From the NCBI RefSeq assembly GCF_963855985.1, contig NC_087095.1, forward strand, positions 382,001 to 446,000: a DNA stretch of 64,000 nucleotides, given 5' to 3'. Under the pieces are notes generated by a model. The model did no database searches. It worked only from the letters and a program-made list of their open reading frames with translations, and was not told where the DNA came from. Both the position numbers and the translations under genes were made by a program. This document shows positions 1 to 11,212 of the stretch, piece after piece (the first letter of the stretch is position 1; each line of letters starts with the position of its first letter). The DNA comes from Ostrinia nubilalis (taxonomy: Eukaryota > Arthropoda > Insecta > Lepidoptera > Crambidae).

Positions 1-3000
1 GCAATAAAAATAAGCTATGCATAACCCGTGCGCAAAAATACTGTAGACAGTTGTTATAAATAAGACTGCTTATAGCTAGCTACTTAATATGTCCGGCAAC
101 TCCCATTGAATGCCCTACACGCTCGGCTAGCTAGGTAACCCTATACCGCGACCAGGGCTGGCAGCTGTCGGTCTATCACGTGTTTGCGTTAATTGTGGGC
201 GCCGGCGCCGGTGACTCAGCTAGGGCTGCTGGCGTGAGGTATTGTGGCATCTAGAAAAATCTATTATCATAGTTCTGAGGAAACAGTAAAAGCATCCTGG
301 AATCAGAATCTGGATCTGGACAAATGATCCAAAATTCAATGTGGAGTGAAATGTGTTGATGTGATAGTGCGTAGTTATTTTAAATATTCATTCATTTAGC
401 GTAAAACAGGTCACCCAGTAAAGGACATTTTGAGGAGGGCAATAATACATTAATAGTATTTTGCCTCGATAGACACTACAGCCAGCATTATCGACGGATT
501 AGCAAGCTGAAGCGGCAAATAATCAGGGCACGTAGTGCAGCCTGTGCAGCACGCAGAACTGACGAGGCAACAAGGTGTTGATGAGATACCATGGATAAAA
601 ATATGTTATTTTGACACAAATATTTTTGATGCTATGATCACATAGTCAGCCCTGTCAAGGGTTGCGCACATACGTACCCGACACCGACACCGGTGTTTGC
701 GGAGCATTATCCCGTCAAACAGCGGGCGCGGTGTCAGTCAGGTGACACCCCGATGATACACGCTTTGCCATTCTAATGTCGGAAAACAGAAATCGGAGGA
801 AAAACTTTGAGGTCCCACAACTAGTGAAAGAAAAAAAGAAACAATTGAAAAGGAAAAAAAAAAACATTAAACGCCATATCATTTGAATTTTCACAGATAC
901 TTTTCTATTATTTTCAATTGCATGTTTTGTATTTATAATATATTAACCTTCAAGAAAACATCTAGGCAATTAAAAGTATTTGTGATGTTTCGCTTTTCAA
1001 TGAGAAGTTGTAATATTAATAGAAAATAGCTTTGATACAAAAGAATCCAATCAAAATTCAATCTACACTCGACATCAAATAAATCTCACCTCCCGCGACA
1101 AGCACTTTCAAACGTATGCATCCCCACTTCCCACCAATGTTGGCACCATTTAAAAGCCTAGTTCTAAACTTAATTTCATTAAAGGAAAGGTTTTTACCCC
1201 AAAAATGTGTCTTTAGAAGAATCCAGAGTCACTTCTTCAAAAAATAGGTAGCTAAGCTTGAGCCAACTTTTATGGCTATAAAACTGTTAAGTTGGGATTA
1301 ATCGCTATCCATCTGCTAAAGAGGATACGTATGATCATTATTTGGTTTTATAACCATAAAATTTGGTCTAATTGATCCCATAGGTGAGCCCAAAGTGAGG
1401 TCTATTTTCAAGTCACATTTATGGTATTATGTTAATCATTTATTACAAATTAACTGTGTTTTTCTTTAAGGATATTTATTGCCCTTTCAAATAACACCAT
1501 TATTGTTGGGGCACTATGATTGTGTCAGGAGAAAATCTTTAAAGTACGCGTCCCGGAAGGTGCGGTTTATTTGATGTTGAGTGTATTTCTTTCTTTATTT
1601 AGGCCTACGTTTAGAAATAGTATCTCATCACCATCAGACATAAGCCAATTACAATTGTTTTTAAGTCCATTAGATAACAGTTGAACTCATTTATTTTTGG
1701 GCAGTTATCTCCAACTATTGTCTTTAACATTACGAGTGTATTAATATTAAAAAAAGATTTAATAGATCCTTCAATTCGTGAGGGTACATGGATGAAAGTT
1801 TATTTAATGCTCTTTTACGCAAAAACTTTTGGATTTTAATGCAACTTTTTAGTGTATTTAGGCTACTTTTGTTTTTTTGATGCGATCAAAAAGCTGGATA
1901 AAAAAACTACTAACTTTTACTCTCAGTAATACTCGTATAATATACATGCGATTTATTCGTACTTCTTACAAGTTTTTAATACAGTTTAAACTAATATTGA
2001 TGCCGTCCAAAATAACCAACATCGTGTTTCATTAATCCAAAACACTCTTACTCCAATATCGCTTCAAGTGCCTAAGACTCGCTCCCACTCGCGTGCAAAC
2101 ACACGAAGTGCATTCGGACAAACATCACCTAGTGTTTGCTAGGGAAGGGCGCACTCGGAGCGATGTCGGACTTACTGGTTCAACCTAGAACAAGTTGAAA
2201 TAATTTCTATTTATAAATATGACAAGTTATTCAACAAACTTCTGCATTGACAAATACCTGACGCTTGCTGAATTGGCTACTGATGCCTATCCCCACAAGT
2301 TTTACTTTACGAAATGTCTTTCTTCATAAGAACTTATAAGTAACGGTGCTCAGAGTGTATCTGATTCCGCCTGCAAAAAATCATAGTAAAAATAGCAATA
2401 GTAAGGCAAAACGATTGAAACATGTCAAAATAAAAACATCCTTAGTTTTTACTTTCTAGGAGAAAATGCCACATCTTTATCTTTTAAATATAGTGATACA
2501 ACTGGTTCGGGCCCCATCCCTAGTGTTTACTATCCCCCTCCCCCTCACTGTAATCGAAATTTTAATGGGAACAGGTGTGCGCGCGCCATGTGAGCAAATA
2601 CACTTGAGGTGAACGCGGCTCTAACTCTCAATTGAGACTAAATTAAACAATATCACTTGTGGGTAGCTTTGTGACAGCCCTGGTGATTTAAATTCATGGG
2701 CTCGGTAACTGATCCATAATACCTATAGTTAGATAGGTACGTTTGAACATCTTATGTTGACATAAAATTTCGTGAAAAAAGTTGCGAAAATAGCTACATC
2801 TTACTTACAAGTCAAGAAATAGGAGGCATCGAAGCATCTTAGTAAATAAAAACTACTAGCCTAGCAGACTTGCAGTTGTTTTCTATTTATCATTCCCGCG
2901 AAAGCAAATTTATTGACGTAGCTGTCTTATTAATGCTGTATAAAACATCAATTCCGCCGAAATCACCTGGTTTGTTTGCTCGCAAATATTCCAATTACTT

Positions 3001-4650
3001 TCCACCTACTCCCCTTTGTGCTTCCTTCATTCGCGAACTCAATTAAATCTTGCACGTAACAAGCAGCCGGCAGTAAAAACGGCCGGCGGCAGACCTGGAT
3101 TGAAGTGCAAATGGAGCCGTGAGCGAGCGGCTCAAGACGAACAAACATAAATTTGATTAGGCAGGTTCCGACGCGGTGCGCAATCAACAATGGGTGGCGT
3201 GACATGATGTGATCCGATGGCGATACGACTGTTTTTAAATACGACAGACTAAACTACACCTTTATTATACATAAATAAAAGTACATTCGTTTAATTCCTG
3301 TTTTGAAATTACCTCCATCAAACGCAATATTAACACAACCAAACAATTGATTTTTCCAAACTATTTTCCACGTGAATCTGACGATGTAAAGGGCCTTCAT
3401 TCTCCCAGAATGTGTACTACAATGTACACGTGGCCAAGAGCGCGGTTGATGAAGCCGGGTGAGGAAACGAGTTCGTCAGCAAACAGACAGGCTGCATGCA
3501 CATAAACTATACAGTATTTATTTACCACGAATAGTGTGAGGTGTATGATTTTCAATAAATGACTCATGTTTTGTCCTATTGTACGGTACTCTTGAAGTTA
3601 TGATTACTCCCGGATTGATTTTGATGATTGTTTCCAAATTATGTAAAGGACATAAAAGGCGAATTTCTTCCTTCCATTCACAAATCTTACCATGTAAAGC
3701 GTCTCTGATCGCCCAATCCTCGAGCCGGCAACACGCGGCAGGTATCGATATGATTTTATTACGCGCCGTAAACATTTGCTCTGCTCCCTCGCTCGTGCTC
3801 GCCTCCCGAGTCGGTCGCCTCCCTCGCTTCTTCGACGAATCAATGTGCTTTTAATACTTGATTTGAAATTTTTAAATCGATTCAAGATGTTGGGAATTTG
3901 TTTGTCAATTTTGAAATAATATGTTCAGGGGGATACTTGAAAATCAATCAATTACAATTTTACTCGTTACGTAATCGAAAATACGAAAGGTTCTATTGGT
4001 AACCATATTAGTAAAGTACGATATACGAGTAACCGATTTTAATAAATATTACACTAAGCTTTTCCGAAAGCTTTGCTTGTTGTATGGGATGTTCATGAAA
4101 GTTTTAGAAAATACAGTTTTTTAAATAGTATCATTAAGAAACCTGACACGTAGGTAGGTAATAGTAGCTGCTTGTGTTGTGATAAGTACACAATAATAAT
4201 GTTGCTTTATCAGAATTATTATAATCAAAAACTCGAATGTCTACAGTTTTAAAACATGGGGTGAAAGTGCGAAACACATTAAAAGTTCTCCCCACGTATT
4301 TTTGTTTTCCCGTTTTCCAGTGTGTGTTCGTCTCCTGGCGGTGATTATGATTTTTTATTTTTACAGTTGTAGTTGCAAATGCGGCAATGATCCCCTGTTA
4401 TTGTTTATCTGGCGGTGTGTCTCAATCCGAAACTTTATTTGTCGCGAGGGGCGCGAACACCGCGCAATGTAGAGATCCTCACTGATTTCAACAGGATACA
4501 CTATAGGTGCTCAACAATGACAATGCTTGCTCATCTTTTGGTAGTTGTTGAGCTCATGCTCGTCGTAGAATCCTTACAGGACTAATAATACAAAATTTGA
4601 TCTCTCAGTAGTCGGTTCATTAACTACAACCATTTGCTACAATCTACTAT
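1..4650. other. Unannotated AT-rich DNA, no gene seen
   Basis: No open frame here has a recognisable domain; the longest are below 100 codons and overlap on both strands around 3579-3885 without splice or domain support. GC-richer islets occur near 120-240, 480-560, 690-740, 3060-3130 and 4440-4470. The first holds a 12-bp palindrome GGCGCCGGCGCC at 198-209. Nothing in this stretch can be assigned a function from sequence alone. Confidence 0.6.
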
Positions 4651-4695
4651 CATGCTTGACTCACAATACGTCTCACATATTGTGAGTCAAGCATG
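4651..4695. repeat. Perfect 18-bp-stem hairpin
   Basis: CATGCTTGACTCACAATA at 4651-4668 is exactly reverse-complementary to 4678-4695, with a 9-nt loop. The complementarity stops abruptly on both outer sides. The stem is shorter than the usual arm of an animal pre-miRNA and has no bulges, so a template-switch (snap-back) mutation is as likely as an RNA gene. Confidence 0.85.
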
Positions 4696-5265
4696 CGCCT
4701 AAACCATCGAGGTTCCTTTCCATTTTAAATACGCTTTTCTGTTTTTATCTAATATGTAAAGCAAGAACTCAAGCTTAAAGTTTTCAATAGTAACGGAACC
4801 ATTTTAACCACAACCGTCGCGGTCTTGTCCCCTTTCTTTTTTATTATCAGTTTACAGCACCGCGATTATACAGCAGGAGGCGCACGGGAGAAGTAAACAA
4901 GCGGCTTAATATTTGCTTACACCCCGTGGTTACTAACGCTTTCATTGCGATTTGGAGGCTCTTATTACTCTACCAAGTTTGAACTGCAAGTGATTGGAGA
5001 AATGGATTCTTGTTGACTGATTGCTTGTTGCGTGAAGAAAGTTACTGCAGTTTTTCAGGGCTTTTTGATTGGGCTACTGAGACCGTGTTATGAATAAGAT
5101 TCTAAATCGACAGCTTCGAGAAACGACTAATATGTTTGTGTGACAACACTTCGGACATTGCCCAATGACGTGCGGAGGAAAGTTTCTACTATCACAATCT
5201 TATTTGCGGAATATTATACACTAGTGCTCGTAGCAAAGTGCAGCACTACATTTCTAGTGCATTAG
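4696..5265. other. Unannotated DNA, nothing recognised
   Basis: AT-rich sequence with a short GC-richer patch near 4855-4930. No coding frame, tRNA or repeat was recognised up to the target duplication that begins at 5266. Confidence 0.55.
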
Positions 5266-5277
5266 GTACAGAGCGAT

Positions 5278-5296
5278 CATCATCATCATCATCATT
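5278..5296. repeat. (ATC)n microsatellite, LINE 3' tail
   Basis: Six repeats of a trinucleotide directly next to the target duplication. On the minus strand this is the simple (GAT)n tail that ends RTE-type LINEs, so it arrived with the stub and is not an independent microsatellite. Confidence 0.8.
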
Positions 5297-5482
5297 TCAG
5301 CCACAGGACGTCCACTGCTGAACATAGGCCTCCCCCAATGACTTCCACATCGCACGGTTGGTAGCGGCCTGCATCCAGCGCCTTCCCGCTACCTTTATCA
5401 GGTCGTCGGTCCACCTTGTGGGTGGACGTCGCACGCTGCGTTTTCCGGTACGTGGCCTCCATTCCAGAACCTTGCTGCGCCA
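5278..5482 (-). mobile_element. RTE-type LINE 3' stub, 5'-truncated
   Basis: Read on the minus strand, the segment encodes the end of a reverse-transcriptase-type ORF2: it contains RRPPTRWTDDLIKVAGRRW, then MWKSLGEAYVQQWTSCG and a TGA stop. These are the C-terminal residues of lepidopteran RTE-like endonuclease/reverse transcriptase polyproteins. A (GAT)n tail follows the stop. The stub is bounded by a perfect 12-bp target duplication GTACAGAGCGAT at 5266-5277 and 5483-5494, so it is a complete short insertion from abortive reverse transcription and not a decayed full element. It cannot encode a working protein. RTE identity rests on the remembered family C-terminus, not on a search. Confidence 0.85.
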
Positions 5483-5494
5483 GTACAGAGCGAT

Positions 5495-5868
5495 AGTAGG
5501 TATTTATTGACCGTCACCGTACATATTGGCCGTTAGCGCGATAGAAAGAGCGGCCAATTAGCGATACGCTCTGCACGTGGAGGCGATGGCCTTGGCGATA
5601 TCATTCAGCCTTATTACTGAGTCACTCGACTTTATGGAGCATGGGTACTAGTGAAATTGCTGTTTCTTTGATTGATGGATTATATGTTTGTATAAAACGG
5701 GTTTTTAGCATATCGCTGAAACTATTAATCAAAGAAATAGCATGGTTTCTTGGTTAAAGAGTTTTTTTAAATGCGATTTTGATTTTACGTACACAAAGCA
5801 AGTCTGAATTTTGAAAGAAATATTGTCACTGTTTGTTGCTCGCTGTGTTTTCGCACGCACGAATCATG
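5495..5868. other. Unannotated DNA between two LINE fragments
   Basis: A GC-richer patch at about 5520-5600 contains short inverted words (AGCGATACGCT). No gene or recognised repeat was found. Confidence 0.5.
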
Positions 5869-5970
5869 TTTTTTTTTATCCAAAGCGAGGAAGCTCTTGG
5901 CCTGTATCTCACCTGATGGTAAGTGGCGATCAGGCCGAAGGTGGAAGCGAGCTTCACCCGATATTCTAAC
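5869..5970 (-). mobile_element. LINE 3'-end fragment with poly(A)
   Basis: On the minus strand this ends in a run of A preceded by a unit containing ACTTACCATCAGGTGAGATA and GAGCTTCCTC. This is a common lepidopteran non-LTR 3' end, related in its CACCTGATGGTAAGTG core to the tail of the LINE at 20786-23352 but different outside that core. Only about 90 bp of 3' untranslated sequence remains. No target duplication was identified with confidence. Confidence 0.65.
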
Positions 5971-8038
5971 GATATTAGAATTTATTTAAATCTGCATTAT
6001 TCTAGCCTGTAGAACAGATTGTATAGGTATAGATATTCTATTCATTCTCGATTGCTTTCATGATTGCCGCCTTATTCAATGCGATCACTACCCTCTAGGT
6101 GATCAGGGGTCAGTGCTGACGACACCTGTTATTGAATCTAAGGCGCAGTTATAATTACTCCGCTATCTCAATTCTGCGAATACATAATGACGTATAAATC
6201 TCCGCGTAGGTATAATTATGATAAACAAACTGGAGTTAGATAATTGGGACGTAATTTAACGCAGTTGTTTATTAAACGTGTGCAAGTAAATGAGGACAGT
6301 TCTGAATGATTATAATTTATTAACTTTAATGATTAATGATTCTTTTGACATCAAGTCAATTTATACTTTTAAAGATAGGTAGTTTTTATTGTATGATAAT
6401 GATTGCACTTTCACATTTAGATTTGCATTAAAGGCGTAAATGAATAATTCAGCCTTGGCATACTTTTCTGCGATGCGACATCGAGAAAGACCTTGTTCGG
6501 TTTTCTGTAAATCCTACAACTTGAGAAGAAAGAACTCTACACCTTATAATACACGTGTAGGTAGAGTAAACGGAAAGCACAGACAGACTGATTAAAACCC
6601 TCACAAAACCGGTGCGTCTTTTAACTTTTCTCGTTGCAAGCCGCAGTCGCACGGGGCGAATTAAAAGTTGCCCGTGGATTTAATTCACCCGTGTGTTGAT
6701 TGTTTTTCGTCCCCCACGGCTGCGCTTGCTGTTACACTCAGCGAAATCGTTACGACTGTAAAACGATTTTGTTGGGTCTTGATGTGGTATTCGTTTACTA
6801 TAGTGTTTATTGCCTTTGATAATTTATTTACAATTACAGTTTAAATGTCCCTAAACACATAAAATAATGGACACACGTGACGACTGCGTGACTTTCTTGG
6901 TTAGAATTAATCATTAGCGCTATTATACAGTCAAGAGCTTCCACCTCCCCCCACTTTTCTTAAATTACCTTCCCCCTAATAATATGATGCATTTGCGAAG
7001 GGGAAAGGAGGGCATCGGGTAGGACGATTCGGAATACAATTTGTTGTCCACCCTTTAATTAGGACTGACCTCTCGGGTACCACATTTGCATACGTCGTCC
7101 CTCCTTGGGCCCTCGATTGAGGTCAAGACGAGTCCGGTAACTCGCCTCCTTGGTGCACATACTAATTCGATTACCGTCTATCCTGATGTCGAGATCAAAT
7201 TATACGTTTCTGTACCCTTTGAGTTGAACGATACACCTGCGCCCAAATTAGTGCACTGGTTGATTAATTAATGAAATTGGGATACGAGTGTGACTCTTTA
7301 TGTAGCATAATCAACTAAATTTTACTTTTGTATGGAGTTCGGTCTATCCCAGAAAGTCTTTAGACGTTCAATCGCTATTTCCACCCCTTTCAAATTTTTT
7401 CGTGACATTCTTCAAGTTGTCATCTATCTCCTTTTGCCATTAATATTAAAAGGAAACTCATAACAATATTTCATGTTCTTATATTCTTATTGTTGATTTA
7501 GTTAGGGTATAGAAATAACAATACTATATAACGCCAGGTTACCAGCAAAATAATTGGTTTTAAATGTAATTGCTTCCGAGTTCTAACCACGTACTAATTA
7601 CAAAACGTCTAGAGCTAAAATGTGCAGGAGGGGCGACCAATTCTGACCCTTATAGGTAGAGACTTAGGTGCCTTTCTGGAATAAGCTCAGGGTAATATCT
7701 TTAGAAAACTGTACGGTAGGTGCTCGGCTAATCTGCGGGCAATCAAAGTTTGCTCATTCATATGTATTAGCGGGCAGCGCCGTGTGACCGCATGTAAATA
7801 ACGAAGACTTGCACGTACCTACTCATAGGTGATATGTAACGAAACAATACAAAAGCCAGTTACTAATTCTCATGTACCAAATAAGTACAATGTTTAATTT
7901 ATTTCAAGTTTTTCTTGTATCGTTGATAAAACATGTTGCTCAAAGTAGGTTAGAAATTGTTATTGATTCGTAAGTACTACCTACGAGTACATACTGGAAT
8001 CTATTTGAATATTTTTTATTGTTTTCTGTATACCCCAC
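5971..8038. other. Unannotated AT-rich DNA
   Basis: No recognisable coding frame or repeat. Open frames at 6449-6652 and 7086-7271 are under 70 codons without domains. There are pyrimidine-rich and GC-richer patches near 6590-6720 and 6940-7120. Confidence 0.5.
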
Positions 8039-8136
8039 AACTTGACCTTCACTGGTTGGGTTTTTATTGGCGGCCAGGATCTCCCTGGTTACACAGGAAG
8101 TGCAGCGGTGGGAAAGAAAGATGGGAATAGTCCCGT
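8039..8136. repeat. Interspersed repeat, copy 1 of 2
   Basis: Starts ACTTGACCTTCACTGGTTGG and runs to GGGAATAGTCCCGT. The same sequence, about four-fifths identical by eye, lies at 28539-28636, so this is a dispersed repeat. The copies share GGTTGGGTTTTT, ACACAGGA and TGGGAATAGTCCCGT. No terminal repeats or poly(A) define its class. Confidence 0.7.
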
Positions 8137-9792
8137 TGTTTAAACCTACATAGTATTTGAATCATAATCTATATCTACAGCATCATCTAATCATAATCTA
8201 CAGCATCATAAAAACAGTAATGAGAAACGCCAATGTTGCGTTAAATAATACCACGATATTCAGAAAATCACTTCGCGAAAATGTTATTTCAATTGATAGT
8301 CTATAAGCTTCGGCTGGATATGCTCTTGTTGTTCCATTCATATGTGAATTAGGCATTGTTTGTGGAGCAGCGATGGGTCTGACCTGAATTAGGATAACGA
8401 TACATCAAACATGAGATATGTTTCACGGTAATTATAATGCGCGTGAAACCCGTTCACTTGATAAGGGTGCACTAAAATATTATGAATAGTTACCTAAATT
8501 CCCAGCAAAATCTTCATAACTCTACTACTTTGTATCGATTGCCTCACACGATTGATTTAAAGTTCCTGGATTTAATAACTAGATACCCTGAAAAAAAAAA
8601 TAACTCTTTGCATAGTCAGTTTACCCTTCCTTCTTTCTCACCAACATAGACTTTTGTTGAAAATTGTCAAATCAAAGTTTTTTCTTTGTTACCAGATCAA
8701 GAAGAAAAACGTGGGTGGTAAACTAATTTATCATTTTACGGAAAATTAAAATACTTGAAATAAAAGATATAGGCAAATCAAGCAATGTTGGATTTGGAAA
8801 TCTCCATATTGGATGATAAGTTGTTGTAAAAAATTTTCACCGACAACACAAAAATTGTCGATTCGCATTATGGCGCTAAGATGGGAACGGGTTGTGGCTT
8901 ATCAGTCCGTAGATTCAAATCTCTGTATCTTAATCTTTAGATGGATTTGAGAAGGCAAAAAGAGTGCACTATAATGTATCGCACAGTGCGCCCGCGAGCA
9001 ATCATTAGCGGTACAGGCGGCGATCAATCACGAGTCGTCCTTGCTGACTTGCGGCAAGCGATCCGAAGGTACATTTCTATTGTGTTTTGTATCGCGAGAT
9101 ACGAGTGTGGCTTCGGAGAGGGTTGAGAAGCTAGTTTTGCTGGCAATACCATGATGTGCTTCAGGCTAATGACACAAATTCACGATTTGAATAAAGCATC
9201 ATATACGTAGTTACAACATACAATTGATTGACTTTATGAATTTTGTAGAAGACATTTTATGAGTTGCAATATTGGCATACGTACGAAAACGTTATGGCCA
9301 AGAAATAAATGTTTGTTTAAATAAAACAGTTGTGTCATTTTTATGTATTTAAATCGGAAAAAGTAAAGTGACGTAAAGCGCATAAACTTCAAAAGTAGTA
9401 ATTAGAGAAACGTAAATATTCAACTACTTAGTAAACCATTCACAAGTGCTGATTCATAGAACTTCTGCCGAACGCCGTTCTAGAGTACATCGTTAGTCCC
9501 GGGCTGAGTCGTAATTACACCTAAACGAATCTCGATCGAGTTCCGTACACATTCGTCCACTCCGCCAAAAGTCCGTCAACTAAACTGGGAAAGCTGCGTT
9601 TACACGGACCGACTATTCGCCCACAATCAAAATTTAAATATTTAACAAAGGCAAAATAACTCTAGATACAACTATTCAACGCCATTTCAGTCTCTATGAC
9701 AAGATTGACAAGCTGATATCTTCAAGCCTCCAGTTACCTAGGTAACAATCAAAAGTTCTTTCCTAGCCTTTTGTTTTAAAAAACCGAGGAAT
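8137..9792. other. Unannotated AT-rich DNA
   Basis: Contains a short imperfect tandem duplication near 8159-8210 (AATCATAATCTACAGCATCA-like unit twice) and an open frame at 8941-9126 of 61 codons with no domain. Nothing else recognised. Confidence 0.5.
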
Positions 9793-9936
9793 TTAATAAT
9801 AATAATAAATACACTTTATTGCACACCAAACAAATAACATAACAGAAGAAAAGGAACACACAAGGTACAATTAGGCGGTCTTATCGCTATGAAGCGATCT
9901 CTTCCAGACAACCTATGGTGAGGACAGTTACTTGAA
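9793..9936 (-). mobile_element. LINE or SINE 3' end with (TAA)n tail
   Basis: On the minus strand the segment ends GGTGTGCAATAAAGTGTATT followed by (TTA)n, a very common 3' terminus of lepidopteran non-LTR elements. The AATAAA in it could act as the element's poly(A) signal. The body, with GCGATAAGACCGCC on the minus strand, matches the remembered family style but cannot be assigned to a clade here. 5'-truncated, non-coding. Confidence 0.6.
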
Positions 9937-11064
9937 ACAAATATGAAGGGGAAGGCGGTGTCGACACTAAAGAAATAAATTATTTATGAGATAAATAATT
10001 GTTAAAGTGTGCTAGGCAGGTAGAGTCTATATACACTTGTAATTTAAATATTCCGCCACTTAATTCCATTTTTACAAAGATTTCCTTTTACTAGTTTGTG
10101 CGTATAATTTCTTCATACGAGCTGAAAACGGATCCGTGTAAAGCCCCCCAACAGTTGTCAAGTTTTCCGACTTAGAGTTGTGAAGAGGTCAGCAATTAGT
10201 CAAATTGTAGCCGGAGGTGCGGCCGTGAGGACCGGACGCGCCGCCCGCGCCGGACGGACCGGACGCTTCGACTCGGACACTCGCTAACTTGGCTCGTGTA
10301 CTACCTGCCCCTCGATATTGATTACAGTTTTATGACTTACAATATAATAGCTTATAGTATTTTTATCGATTTCTTATACAAGAATGTTAAGTGCAATGGC
10401 ATGCAGTCAATGCTTTACTCATAATAAAGATAAAAAGTTTTAATGACATTTATTGACTAGTTACCTATACAACTTACAAACAGTTTTAGTTATTGTTAAT
10501 AGTACGTTTCTTTTTATAAGTTCTTATAATGATGGATTAAAAACATCCTTCTTTGAACTTGGTTAGAACTATTGATTTCTAAAAGTAAACGAAGAATTGC
10601 TGAAATGTACCTACAAAGTAACTGAAAACTAAAGCAAGACAATGTCACCATAATAAATTCACTGCTCCGACTCTGCTAAAGAATATGTTACTCTAAACCC
10701 ACAAAAAGCAAAGCGAGTCGTATTCAAAGCGCGGATAAAACATTAAAGGCAATAATTAAAACATTACAGGCCATAGAAAAAGGGAAATACACAGGCTACC
10801 AGGCCAGAGCCTGGGTAAAACGGCTACCTCAGACAAAAGTATACCTCCTACTCGTATAGTATTTTTTCAGCTCGTTAAATGGTCAAGGTGTAACTGATAG
10901 GTATTATTATTTACATTAGTTTTTATAGTCTGTTTCAACTGTTTTATAGCCTGCGAGGTAGGTCAAAGTAACGAGCCCTGCGCTAGTCCTAGTACATAGT
11001 TTGATCAGGGTAGAGTGACGCCCTTTGATTTCCACGTAACACTAAATTAGGTTCTACGAGTATT
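9937..11064. other. Unannotated DNA with one GC-rich islet
   Basis: At 10200-10290 there is a strongly GC-rich, CpG-rich patch with repeated CCGGACG words in otherwise AT-rich DNA. It could be regulatory or the edge of an exon, but no frame, splice site or domain supports an exon. The rest is featureless. Confidence 0.5.
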
Positions 11065-11212
11065 ACGCCCGTATTCACAAACATTACTATGAGGTCTCAC
11101 AGTGCGTGTGGACGCACAGGGTGACACACGAACCAATCACAGAGCTCTATTTAACGCTGTGCGTTCGATTTGCTGCTTCACTTAAGCAAAAGTCGTTTGT
11201 GAATACGGGCGT
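11065..11212. mobile_element. 148-bp MITE, copy 1
   Basis: The ends are perfect 18-bp terminal inverted repeats ACGCCCGTATTCACAAAC (11065-11082 and 11195-11212). A second copy lies at 45986-46125 with the same interior, including CAATCACAGAGCTCTATTTA and GTGCGTTCGATTTGCTGCTT. It has no coding capacity and depends on a transposase encoded elsewhere. The target duplication is not clear, so the DNA-transposon superfamily is left open. Confidence 0.88.

Noticed and set aside
3579..3885. Overlapping frames on both strands as a coding gene
   Set aside because: Mutually overlapping, no domain, no conserved motif, ends in a purine/pyrimidine-rich patch.
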